Positions 11,239-23,016 of a stretch of 64,000 bases of DNA are shown in pieces (the stretch's first letter is position 1; every line of letters starts with the position of its first letter). Under the pieces are notes generated by a model. It was not told the DNA's origin and made no database searches. It was given only the letters and a program-made list of their open reading frames with translations. The DNA comes from Geranomyces variabilis (taxonomy: Eukaryota > Chytridiomycota > Chytridiomycetes > Spizellomycetales > Powellomycetaceae): contig JADGJP010000002.1 in NCBI GenBank assembly GCA_027603065.1, positions 62,001-126,000 on the forward strand, given 5' to 3'. A program made the position numbers and the translations under genes.

Positions 11239-11921
11239 ATGTCCTCGCTTCTCCTCCGCACCACCCGCATCGCACTCACCACCCCACTCCGCGCCGCTCC
11301 CGTCCGCGCAATGTCTGTCCGCGCCGCTGGCGGCAAGTTTGCCGAGCGCGAGAAGGGCGAAGAAGACCGTAAGGAATATACCGAAACCTTTCGTCCCGTC
11401 GCTATTCTGCTCGCTCTCAAAGCAAATCACTGATTGCATCTGTGTCCGTTTCCTACTTGGCATCACTCTATAGGCTACACATGGGAGCACGAGAAGGAGC
11501 AGATTAAGGCCTTGCGCGCACAGCTTGCGGCCAAGGAGGCTGCAGCAAAGCAGAAGCTGGACTCGAAGGAGGTCCACGACCCCGAGTTCCATGAGTCATT
11601 GAACGAGACCAAGCCTGTGTCCAATGCGACGCACGCCGGATCCAGCGACTCGTTCTCGTAAGTTGGGGATGGAATGGAGGCAGGGTGGTAGACGCGAGCC
11701 GGCGGTGTAGCCATCGCATACCAGTGCTGCGGAGCGCTCCATGGAATGCCCTCCGGCGATTACTGGCGGCTCTATTGTCACATACCGGTGGCGAGCAGGA
11801 AGCGCATGATTCTGAATCCCTCCCCTTCTCCTTCTTCCTCTGGCCGATCGTTAGGAAACGCGAGGCCGCTGCCGAGAACCGCTACATCCGCGAGCAGGAA
11901 GCCAAGAGCCGCAAGCACTAA
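11239..11921 (+). CDS. INH1: mitochondrial F1F0-ATPase inhibitor (IF1) with a second inhibitor-like segment
   Basis: Three exons (11239-11368, 11474-11657, 11855-11921) encode 126 residues. The N-terminus is basic and serine/arginine-rich, consistent with a mitochondrial presequence. The IF1 inhibitory segment follows (GGKFAEREKGEEDRY across intron 1), then a coiled-coil-like stretch (EHEKEQIKALRAQLAAK). After a linker, exons 2-3 join to give GSSDSFSKREAAAENRYIRE, which resembles the start of yeast Inh1 (SEDSFVKRERATEDFFVR). The protein therefore seems to hold one complete and one short inhibitor segment. IF1 blocks ATP hydrolysis by F1 when the membrane potential falls. The doubling is seen in the sequence; its function is unknown. 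Confidence 0.85.
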
Positions 11922-12470
11922 GAGCCGTAGCAAACAAGCCGTCCTCTCTGATGACGCCGCAGGAAGGGCCGTCTTTTGATACCCGGCGCCCCAGACGACG
12001 GGTTGGAAAGGTGTTTTGAAGTTTCTTGGAAATCAGGGAGACTGCTGCTTCAAGCGCGCTCTTATTTTTTCGCCCTCTTTATATTCTTGCACCGCTCGAA
12101 CAAATGGTTAATATAAGTGACTGTCTTTGATGATTTATGATGTTTGTGTTCTCTGTGCAAACCTATATAATGTGCTGCTCGCAGCGTCATATTTCGCAGC
12201 ATTGATCTCGCAGCCCGGTGAATGGCTGACTGCAAGTGAGTCGACGTGGGTGGGCGAGCGTGGGAGGGGCCTGTCAGCTCAGTTGTTTCGGTGAAAAAAC
12301 CACGAAAAAGCCGACGCGACGAGTAGAGGAGCGGCAGCAACCTCCCAGCGTCCCTTGCTGCTGCACACTCTTGGCATCAAAGTCGTTTCTGTCGACGCAC
12401 ACAAAACTCACCACATAGTACATCAGGAAACACACTGCTCACGCCTGACGCCGAGACGATAGCTGTCCCA
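11922..12470. other. intergenic, 549 bases
   Basis: This is the 3' flank of IF1 and the upstream region of the cysteine-rich gene. It is AT-rich around 12060-12180. Short frames on both strands carry no recognisable motif. No RNA gene was seen. Confidence 0.4.
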
Positions 12471-15252
12471 ATGGCCGAGTTACTAAAGCTATTGGGAGAC
12501 AACCCCACCGACGAGCGCCTCGCCCTTGTCACAAAACTTATGCAGGAAGAGCGTCAACTTCTTCTGTTGCGGCAACAGCAGGAGCAGCAGCAGCAGCAGG
12601 CGGCAGCACAACCAGCGTCAGTAACAGGGACAGGAATAGCCGGCGTTAATAACCCGTCCTCCAATGGGTATGACCCACTGCTGGGTCCTTTAACAGAACA
12701 AATTGGCGGGCTGGCCTTCACCTCAACGGGCAGTAACTTCTCGGGACTGACGTGGGATGGACGTGGAATGAATATGGAGTCTGTGACGTCGCCACCGGGC
12801 TGGGCTGACTTGGCGAACCAAAACGGCAGTCACGGCAATGCGGGACTCGAGCCGGCGGCAGCGAGCTACGGCGGTATGACTTCTGATATGACGGGAGTCT
12901 CCGTAACAACGCCGGACTTCCTTAGTCCGGCGCAGTCCTTATCCGGAGTCCGCACAACGCCGGACTATTTTAGTCCGGCGCCGCCCTCTATGTTCACCGG
13001 CTTCGCTGACTTTGCCGACCCGACGAATGCCAGCAGGATGGCGTACCAAATGCCGTCAGATATATATGCAGCGGACCAGACTACAGCGCAGCCAGCCGCA
13101 GCTCCATTCCCATACGAGGATGATTTCTTGGGCGATCTCAGCTTTCTCAACACGCTGCTGCAGCCAGATCCAACAGCTTTTGCCGGCTTTGGCGACTACG
13201 TTGGCACCTCGGCGCCGGATCTCAACCCGTTTGTGTTTTACGGCACGCCGGCGCCGCAGCCTGTGTTTGGCGACGATGGGTTGTTTCACTGTGCGGCAAC
13301 TTTGCGTGAAGATATCGCGGAACCTGCGCCGCGATTCTTCGCGTCCTCGTCGTCCGCCTCGTCTTCAGCGGGTTCAAGCGCCTCAATGACCCCGTCGCCC
13401 GACATTAACCGCCCGTCCATCATATTATCACCTCCGTACACGCGACAACAGCAAGCGCAACCGCAGTCACAGCCCGTAGCGACAGCTACGGCCGCCACCC
13501 GCCAACGCCGCCGCCGCGCGCCAGCATCAGCATCAACATCCACATCAACAGCAACACCAGCCGCGGTACCCGCACCCGCATCGCGGCTCCGCCCGACAAA
13601 ACGCATCATCCCAACACTTAACCTCGCGTGCCGCACGTGCGCGACCCCACTTGGGCGCGCATACCTGTACACAGACACCGCAAGCGCCGAGCGCACAGTC
13701 GCAGACACCGCGTGCCGCACGTGCGCGCAATGGGATGACGGACGACGCATACACCGCAGCGGGGGTGCAACATCATCAGCAAACGCCGACGCGCGAGACG
13801 CGGGTTGGGCGTGCGATGTATGTAAACGCGTTGGGGCCGTCGGCGGGGTGCGCGAAGGCGACGCATCATCATCATCGTCATTGTCATTGTCATCGTCATG
13901 GAAAGGCGTAGGTTTTGCAGTGGAGTTTAACTGCGCGGGTTGTATGGGAAAGTACGCGTTGTGTTCGGATTGCGGTGCTGGTGGCAAGTTTCGGAGCGGG
14001 AAATGGCGGCCGTCGCAGCTATTTATGCCTGGGCGCGCAACGTGCTCGCTCTCGCATACGCGGCTGACCAAGACGCCGAAAGAAACGTTCGTGTTTGCCC
14101 TCGCACCAGCAGTCACAACCAACACATCACCAGATCCAGCAGTAGATGCGAGGAGCAACCACCACGCCGACGTCAAAGATGTAGACTCGTACTACGCTGC
14201 TCTCCCTCACGATCCCAAAGCCCCGCCAACATGGGCACTCAGCCAAGCGCTCGCGCATTGCACGTTCGACGTACTGGCACGCGCGCTGGCCGTACCCGCG
14301 TGGATGGAAGCCAACACTGAGATTGAGACATGGCCGGGACTGGAGAAAATGCTGAGTTATGCGGCGGGTGCGGGCGTGGCGGAGGTTGAGGGCAAGGAAG
14401 GGAGGAGGGTGTTATTGTGTAATAGTACGCAGAGGGTGGAGAGAGGCCGGCGGCGGTATGTGGCTATGAAGTGTGTGGGTGGTAAAGATGCTTGGGATCA
14501 TGCTGTGATGCCGGTGGCTGGTGGCGGCGGTGGTGATGGTGATGCCGGTGGTGGTGCCGGCGGAGAAGTCGTGCTAATCCCACCACGTGCAACGTCGGTA
14601 CTCGTTGCAGAGTGGCTAGTAGAAAGGTAAACGGGCGGGAAAAAAGGAGCTCCTTTTTATTGCTATCCGCTTTAACCCGAATTTTCTTCGCTATAGACAA
14701 CTTGTCATGCCAATGAACGGCTCTGGTGAGATCTTTGACCTGCTCATCGACATTTTAAAACGCATCACTGCCGACTACGCCGCCGCGGTCGCCGTCTCCA
14801 AGTCTCCACCAACATTAGCATCAGCATCGTCACCGTCACCGCCACCACCACCACCACCGCCGCCGAAACCACTATTCGTGCAAGTCGTTACCGGCGCCTA
14901 CATTACGGGCGCAGACCGGCTAACACGCATGGGTCTCCGCGCCGTCGAGCAGCGGCGGGGCAAAGCAAACGCTGATGGCGACGCGTCCATCTCGTGGGTG
15001 TTTCGCGCAGGCGCGCGTGCTTCGGATGGGCCGGACGAGGAGCGCGCGCTGCGAGGTGTGCTGGAATGGGAAGATCCCGTTGCGCGAGAAAGGATCAAGA
15101 CGGTTTATTTGGGCCGCGTGGACGAGGTTATAGATCGATGGACTAGGGAGCAAGAAGAGCGCAAGGGCTCAAAGAATGAGAAGGGCGGTCGCGGCGAAAG
15201 TGAGGATCCAGCCGCGGCTGTTTCTGTTGGGAAGAAACGCACCAGAAAGTGA
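12471..15252 (+). CDS. large cysteine-rich putative regulatory protein, 903 aa
   Basis: Two exons, 12471-14626 and 14697-15252, join in phase (VER|QLVMPMNG). The N-terminal 380 residues are low-complexity: a glutamine run (residues 35-45), serine/proline-rich sequence and two TTPD-x-x-SPA repeats at about residues 146-170. From about residue 385 a zinc-binding-like region begins: CRTCATPLG, CRTCAQWD, CDVCKRV, then CAGCMGKYALCSDCGAGGKF and KWRPSQLFMPGRATC. The C-terminal third is globular (WALSQALAHCTFDVL, then EWLVERQLVMPMNGSGEIFD) and ends in a lysine-rich tail. From memory this resembles uncharacterised fungal proteins combining a Cys-rich module with a GNAT-like or unknown domain; I cannot name a function. 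Nuclear regulation is inference from the low-complexity arm and zinc ligands. Confidence 0.75.
12906..12980. repeat. duplicated 27-base unit with a perfect 9-bp inverted repeat in each copy
   Basis: Copies lie at 12906-12932 and 12954-12980 inside the cysteine-rich gene. Each contains CGCCGGACT, a 5-base spacer, then AGTCCGGCG, so each could fold into a hairpin. At protein level they encode TTPDFLSPA and TTPDYFSPA. Confidence 0.8.
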
Positions 15253-15486
15253 ATAGGACTTTGTTTAATACGATGATGGAAGCAATATGTGGTTTTGGGG
15301 GATAAATCAAGTGGATATGCATGGAAGCATTACGTGGTTTAAGGAAACAATTAAGTGGGGATGCACAAGAAACAGCCAAGAAAGAGATAGAAAGAGAGAT
15401 AAGAACAGAAAGAAGAAAAAAAAATGATATTCAAGTGCTAAAATATGTGCGAACATTTTGTGCTTTCTTTCGTTTTTGCGAGCGAT

Positions 15487-16797
<1,311 letters not shown>

Positions 16798-18626
16798 ATG
16801 TCGTCCATGTCGCCCGCCGCTTCACCAGCTATCCGTATGCTTCGTCTCTCGCCAGCCATCCTCGCTGCAGCCGCCCGTCGTCGTTCAGCTACCGGTGCAT
16901 CAGCTGCTGCTGCAGCCGCCTTTGTCCCGCCCTTCCTCCGACTCCACTCCCAACGCAGCACTATTAACAGCGACACTCGCCCTTCCCCCTCCTCTCTATG
17001 CACCCACGCCCGTAACTACCACAACCGCCCGCAACGGTCATCTTATGCCACAGCAGCAACAGCAGCAGCAGCAGCGGCAACAGATGCCATCGAAGCAGAA
17101 CTTAAGCCGCTTGCCCGTAAGTCTTGTTCGTCCCTAACCGCCAGGATGTTTTTATCCGCGTCGGTCACAGAAAACTATTTTTCTTATTTTATCTTTCTTT
17201 CTCAGAGAGCGGATTTGATACACCGCAGATCGTGCGACAGGGCACGCGGCCAATTTACCTCGACGTGCAGGCCACGGCTCCAATGGACCCTCGCGTAGTG
17301 GACGCCATGCTGCCATACATGACACAAATGTACGGCAACCCGCACTCGCGCACTCATCAGTTCGGCTGGGAGTCCGAGAGTGCTGTCGAGTTGGCTCGCA
17401 AACAAGTCGCCGACCTGATTGGCGCCGATCCAAAAGAAATCATATTCACCAGCGGCGCGACAGAGTCAAACAACATGAGCATCAAAGGCATTGCTCATTT
17501 TTACAAGAGCAAAAAAAAGCACATCATCACCACCCAGACTGAGCACAAGTGCGTGCTGGATTCGTGCCGCGTGATGCAGGAGCAAGGCTTTGATGTCACG
17601 TATTTGCCTGTCGGCACAAACGGTTTGATTGACCTGGCCCAGCTCGAGGCGGCAATGCGCCCAGACACGGCGTTGGTGTCCATCATGACTGTCAACAATG
17701 AGATCGGCGTCATCCAGCCGATCGCCGAGATTGGCAAGCTGTGCCGCTCGAAAAAGATCTTTTTTCACGTATGTGCACGCAAAGAAATAGAGTACTCTCG
17801 CCGCGGAAGAAAGGAAGCTTACTTACAATGCTCATTTTCTGGTGTTTTTCTTTTTTACAGACCGACGCGGCGCAGGCCACGGGCAAAATCCCAATGGACG
17901 TCAACGCAATGAACATTGACCTCATGTCAATATCTGGCCACAAGGTGTACGGGCCAAAGGGCATTGGCGCGCTTTACGTGCGCCGCCGCCCACGCGTGCG
18001 CCTCGAGCCCATTATGTCTGGCGGCGGGCAAGAACGCGGTCTGCGCAGCGGCACCGTGCCTACACCGCTGGTCGTTGGACTTGGCAAAGCCTGTGCCGTT
18101 GCGCAAGAGGAAATGGCTTATGACTCCAAACGTGTCAAATACCTGTCTGACCGCCTGATCAAGGGCATCACCGACAAAGTCGACATGGTTATTCGCAACG
18201 GCGACGCGGAAAAAACCTACCCGGGCTGCGTGAACTTATCGTTCGCTTACGTCGAGGGCGAGAGTCTGCTGATGGCGCTTAAGGAAATTGCGCTGTCTTC
18301 GGGTTCGGCGTGCACGTCCGCGTCGTTGGAGCCGTCGTATGTGCTCCGTGCGCTTGGCGCAGATGAGGACATGGCGCATTCGTCGATTCGTTTCGGAATT
18401 GGCCGGTTCACGACTGAAGAGGAGATTGATTTTGCAATCAACCGAGTGGTTGCGCATGTTGACAAGTTGCGTGACATGAGTCCGCTCTATGAAATGGTAA
18501 TGGCCGCTGTTTCGAAGAAGAATTTGTATATGGAAGAAAGAAAGCTAACGGCAAACGACGCTTTTTCCCATCGCACAGGTCCAGGAAGGTATTGACTTGA
18601 AGAGCATCCAGTGGGCTCAGCACTAG
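16798..18626 (+). CDS. NFS1: mitochondrial cysteine desulfurase
   Basis: Four exons (16798-17116, 17206-17768, 17861-18496, 18579-18626) close to 521 residues. The first 105 residues are rich in alanine, serine and arginine, as expected of a mitochondrial presequence. The catalytic part begins GFDTPQ...[15 protein letters not shown]. The PLP lysine lies in [17 protein letters not shown], the cofactor-binding histidine in TEHKC, and the persulfide cysteine in [19 protein letters not shown]. The C-terminus SIQWAQH matches eukaryotic NFS1. The enzyme takes sulfur from cysteine for Fe-S cluster assembly on the scaffold protein with ISD11 and frataxin, and for tRNA thiolation. All key residues are present; length is typical apart from the alanine-rich leader. 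Confidence 0.96.
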
Positions 18627-18979
18627 ATGTGTATGCCCAGAATCCCTGTAGTCTCCCTCTCTCCTTGTATTTTCTTTTATATAATGCTATGCTAAAGGTC
18701 GCGTTGTTGGCGGTCATAAAAGATGGGATTCTACGGTTCAAATGGATTTGCGGTGTCAAGTTGTCAACTTGAAAGCGAGATGCAGTTTTAGACGCGTCGC
18801 ACCGGTTTGTTAAAAGAGTTCCACTCACTGACATCCCGATCGCACTTCCCCGTCCGTGCCAACCTTCCGCCTGCTTTACAAGCGACTGCCAATTCATCGC
18901 TGCTGGTGCTGCTCACAATTCGCAACCGCTATACTTATATCGACACGCCGCCAATACTTAGTCTCCTCCTCTCTACAAA
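18627..18979. other. short intergenic between NFS1 and PRE2
   Basis: This is the 3' flank of NFS1 (AT-rich at 18670-18690) and the upstream region of the next plus-strand gene, pyrimidine-rich before its ATG. Nothing else was seen. Confidence 0.4.
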
Positions 18980-19924
18980 ATGCTCGACCTGTCCTTCCTC
19001 CCCTCCGGCCGCGGCGGGGCCGTCACCGACCTTCCGGACGACCAAGACGACGCCCAGACGTTCGCCATGGACGCCGCAGCCTTCTCTCACCCATCCTTCG
19101 TCCTCCCATCCGTCTCCGACCCCGTCGCGTGGATGAAGCACCAAATGTCTGACGCGGCCGAAAACCGCATCAAGATGGCCAAAGGCACGACGACCCTCGC
19201 GTTCAAGTTTAAGGACGGGATTATTGTCGCAGTTGATTCGCGTGCGACGGGTGGAACGTACATTGCGAGCCAAAGCGTGAAGAAGATTATTGAGATTAAT
19301 CCGTACTTGCTGGGAACGATGGCGGGTGGTGCCGCTGACTGTTCGTATTGGGAGCGTGAGCTGGGAAGGCGGTGCAGGTGAGCCAGTGGGCATATTGGGA
19401 AAAGAGATGAGATGAGACAATGAGCGCTGGATGTGGGTTGAAAGAGAGAGAAATTTGCTAAAATCGAGCAACGCCTTCTTTCTCGTAGAGTATACGAGCT
19501 CCGCAACAAGGAACGTATTTCTGTCGCGGCAGCGTCCAAGCTACTCTCCAACATGGTATACGCATACAAGGGCATGGGTCTGTCAATGGGCACAATGGTT
19601 ACCGGGTGGGACAAGACCGGCCCAGCGCTGTTCTATGTCGACTCGGACGGCCAGCGGCTCAAAGGCGACCTGTTTTCCGTCGGCTCCGGATCAACATTTG
19701 CCTACGGCGTGCTCGACTCGGGATACCACTATAACCTGTCGATTGAGGAAGCGATTGATCTCGGCAGACGCTCCATCTACCATGCCACGTTCCGCGATGC
19801 CGCATCTGGTGGCTCTGTGTTGATCTACCATGTCCGCCAAGATGGCTGGCAGGTGATTTCCCGCACAGACGTGACAGAGCTGCACTATCAGTACGCTGCT
19901 GAGGCAAAGCCGAGCTTGGTTTGA
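18980..19924 (+). CDS. PRE2: 20S proteasome subunit beta5 (chymotrypsin-like)
   Basis: Two exons, 18980-19377 and 19489-19924, give 277 residues. A propeptide of about 67 residues ends in MAKG, after which the mature enzyme starts [20 protein letters not shown]; the threonine after the glycine is the catalytic nucleophile. Further signatures are [26 protein letters not shown], given here as several short motifs (AGGAADC is diagnostic), [11 protein letters not shown] and [12 protein letters not shown]. Beta5 carries the chymotrypsin-like activity of the 20S core. The propeptide helps assembly and is removed autocatalytically. Length and active site match yeast Pre2 and human PSMB5. Confidence 0.96.
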
Positions 19925-20081
19925 AGAATGCCACCAGCAACATCGAGTGATAAATTTTTTCGGCTGTATATTTGAAATTACACGCTGATAAGAAGAAGGC
20001 GTCCGATATTGTGTAAGACAGAAGCACACTTCAGCGCAAGCCCAGGCCTAATAGGCTCGCAGCGCACGGTGTGCACTACCA

Positions 20082-20446
20082 TCAGTCTATCTTCAAAAAT
20101 TCCTCCCGGTGCAGGTAAGGATGCGTCGCGTGCTTGTTCCAGGGCTTCTTGACCGCCTTGGTAAATCGTAGCTTAACGGTGAAGAGTGGGTCGAGGAACC
20201 CCTCCAAACCTTTCGCCCAGCGTGCGAAAATGGCTACGCTTTTGGTCTCGCTGAAGATTTTAGCGACGAGCGGGCCGGTTCAGGACTTGCTTGAAAAGTG
20301 GGTTTAGGAGATGTAAAGTGAGATAGAAATGGTGTCGAGGTACACGACGATGTCTCAAAGATAATCTCCAATCCGGTCGTTTACCTTAGAGGATGAATGA
20401 TGACTCACGCGCGGACGCTTCGTTACCCCACGTCGTTAGCGCCCAT
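20082..20446 (-). CDS. possible small basic protein, about 62 aa, two exons
   Basis: A 55-codon coding-like stretch on the minus strand ends at a TGA (20082-20084): FARWAKGLEGFLDPLF, then VKKPWNKHATHPYLHREEF. It starts after a good acceptor (ATCTTCAG, at 20251) with a CTGAAC branch point about 20 bases before it. A short first exon (20427-20446, MGANDVG with a GTAACG donor) would complete a 62-residue protein in phase. The composition, aromatic, basic and with one hydrophobic helix, suggests a small mitochondrial or membrane-associated protein, but I cannot assign a family. The first exon is the weak part of the model. It is divergent to the ORF at 20521. Confidence 0.4.
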
Positions 20447-20520
20447 CTCCTCGCCCGCCCGTACTGCCGAGAAAAAATACCGCAAGCCCGGCTCACACAG
20501 CGTCGAACCTCCGCCCCACA

Positions 20521-21132
20521 ATGCCCACGGTTCCGTACACGGTCGCTCAGCAAATCGTCAGCTACTTTCTTCCCGACATGATGGTCAATGCCGACGTCGA
20601 TCTGTTCTACTGCCTCGTCCTCACCTGCCAGAGCTTCAAAATGGCAGCGTATCAGCATCGTAAATATCTCATGTTTGCCCAGGCCCAAAACGTCAAAAGC
20701 GCTGCAGTGCTTGATGGGTTTCCTGTCCCGCGCGAGGCCAAGAATCCTTTCGCCAACCTTGATTATATCCTAGGTGACTGTGTTGTCCATGCCGAACCTG
20801 ACATAGACGCGCAGGTGTTGATTGACAAGCACCGCGACCATTTTGACCGGGATATGAGCAATGGTCTCATTATTGTCATTGCGGAAGATGGAGCCATTTG
20901 CACCGCGACGCACGGGCGATGGCTTGACGGCACAGTACCGCGACCAGTAAGCCTGCTCATGAAGGATGCCATATATCTGCGTAGTCTGGACGACCCGGAA
21001 TACAATGCAAGCTCGCTCGGCGTCAAATGTGAATTTGCTGTGTATTTCGACGATGGTCATGGAAGCCACGCTTTTTGGACTCCGGTCAATGGCAGACAGG
21101 AGGCGAAAACGGCGCAGTTGGAATTTGAGTAG
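20521..21132 (+). CDS. hypothetical protein, 203 aa, F-box-like N-terminus
   Basis: Single exon. Residues 5-45 (VAQQIVSYFLPDMM, then FYCLVLTCQSFKMAAYQHR) have the spacing of an F-box: hydrophobic helix, a leucine/valine-cysteine pair, and 'SF' before a basic helix. The rest is globular and acidic (LIDKHRDHFDRDMSNG, IYLRSLDDPEYNASS) without known motifs, signal peptide or membrane helices. An F-box protein would link substrates to an SCF ubiquitin ligase, but the match is weak. Codon use resembles neighbouring genes, so I believe it is expressed. Function unknown. Confidence 0.6.
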   Translation: MPTVPYTVAQQIVSYFLPDMMVNADVDLFYCLVLTCQSFKMAAYQHRKYLMFAQAQNVKSAAVLDGFPVPREAKNPFANLDYILGDCVVHAEPDIDAQVLIDKHRDHFDRDMSNGLIIVIAEDGAICTATHGRWLDGTVPRPVSLLMKDAIYLRSLDDPEYNASSLGVKCEFAVYFDDGHGSHAFWTPVNGRQEAKTAQLEFE

Positions 21133-21751
21133 AACAAATCGTTTCCCGCTGGCAAATGTTCAATAATGCTTTTGGCGTGATGCATCTTCGATAGGTGCTG
21201 TCACAGATTTACTGCAAGTTTGGTCCAACTGTAGCGATGCGCCGTCGTGTATCTGAGCTTTCGCTTTTGTATGAAAAAGGTCAGGCTCACTTTGCGCTCC
21301 CTTCTTATCGTTGCGAATTGTTCGACTATATGCATATTTGAAATGACACATCGCTGATAACTGATTTGCGGCTAAATCTGCAACGACATTTCGCTCCCAA
21401 CTTCAGTTCTGACCAAAGAGAGAGATTTGACCAATAGGATTAAATCGTTACGCGAAACGTCCTTGCATGTCAAGCGCTAGGAAGACGCGGGCGCCGCATT
21501 GTTTATATATTGCTGTCGAATTTTTTGTTCCTATTTCCGCGCTCAACAAGCTCAAGTTTGTTTATGTTCCCGCTTGAGTTTCGGCCCAATGGCGCCCATC
21601 CTTGCACATCATTCCCCATGATCCTCGTGATGTCGTCATGAGCTTTTGTCGAGAGGAAAGAGAGCCCCACTTTTGAATATAGAGGGGTCCCGTCAACGCG
21701 GCCCCGCCTTTGCACGGTATTTGTTCTTCATACCAACTACATAATCGACGA
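21133..21751. other. intergenic, 619 bases
   Basis: The region holds the upstream sequence of the J-domain gene, with a TTTATATAT element near 21500-21510. The minus-strand frame at 21503-21715 has no recognisable feature. Nothing else was found. Confidence 0.4.
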
Positions 21752-23016
21752 ATGCCTCACAGAAAACCAACTACAGCCCAGTCTACCGCTGAGGTGAAGA
21801 AAAATTGAGAAGACATGCCAATTCTTAATTCATTCCTATCTTTTTGGCTCACTTGGCTTTTCTGTCAGATTCGCCGCGTGCAGGTCCTCGTGCAGAGGTC
21901 CGCGACACCGGACAAGATCCTCGCGCTGCCGACGAGCTTGTTTGCGCTAACGACGTCGCTCGAGCACCGGCTGCGCGAGACTCGTCGCTCGTACCGCGCC
22001 AAATCGCTGCTGGTGCATCCCGACCGATGCACGGACGTCGGTGCCAAGAGTGTAAGTTTTTTGGCGCCGAAAAACAACCGCCGCGCCTGCCCGTTCCCGT
22101 CGCGCAATCATTAACCAGATATTCCTATTTAATTTAATTTTTTGTCTATAAGGCCTTTCAAGCAATCCAAGATGCATACGAACATATTGTGCTGCACGGC
22201 TGGGTGCCGCCACACATGCCGGCTTCAACCGCAGGCGCCAGCACAACCACCACCGGCGGCGGTTCCCCGGCGTCTCCTCCTCACCCAAACGCGGCAGCCC
22301 GCATGGCCGAAATGGAAGCCTGGATGCGCCGTGCGCACCAATCATATTTCCGTGGCCGTCGTCGCTGCAGCGGCGGTGGCGGCCTTGGCGGAGCGGGCGG
22401 CGGTGCCGCCGGCGGGCGAAAGCAATCGTATCGCGACCTAGCTGAAGACGTTATGGCTGGACTGGACGCTGCGGGTGGGTGGGGTTCAGACGAAGATGAA
22501 CATGATGAGGAGTTTGCCGCACCAGAGGCGACCGAGCTGATGGCGTGGTTGAAGACTGTGCATCAACGTTCCAGCCTGGTCGGTAAAAAGAGCAAACCGC
22601 TCTTCTCGGTTAACAGACGACAATCCCGACCCAACGTCGAAAATGATGACGACGATGACGATGGTGATGATTATGATGACGATGAAGGCGGCGAGGAGCG
22701 CAAATGCGACAACGACAACGAGGACGCGTCGGTGCGCGGAAGAGCATCCCCGCTCGCCGATTGGACATCCGCGGCAAGCGCTATTCCTTCCTTCCGCCCA
22801 TACTACACAACCACCTACACCATCCGACTCCCATCATCACCCTCCTCATCCTCTTCTGCATCCGGCGGCGACGACGATGACGACGATGATGATGCCGATG
22901 ACGACGTGGACCAATTTGCGAAACCGCGCCGCCAGCTTCAGGTCGAGAATCCTACGCTCAAACGCCGCCGTGACCTACTCCGCCCCAGTTCGCCGGCCAG
23001 TGCCGCTTTTAGTTGA
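21752..23016 (+). CDS. J-domain co-chaperone with acidic low-complexity tail
   Basis: Three exons (21752-21793, 21869-22051, 22153-23016) give 362 residues. The first exon is only 14 codons (MPHRKPTTAQSTAE) but joins in phase and supplies a good start. Residues about 24-95 form a J domain: DKILALPTS..., a basic helix II (YRAKSLLVHPDRC) holding the essential HPD, and helix III across intron 2 (AFQAIQDAYEHIVLHG). The rest is low-complexity: glycine/alanine-rich, then aspartate runs near residues 235-255 and 310-325, ending with a basic stretch (KRRRDLL). The J domain stimulates Hsp70 ATPase; the acidic tail suggests a nuclear or histone/nucleolar client, which is inference only. Confidence 0.85.

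Noticed and set aside
13286-14176. Minus-strand 296-codon frame
   Set aside because: It is antisense to the cysteine-rich gene, aspartate/valine-biased and without motif; the plus strand has the cysteine clusters.
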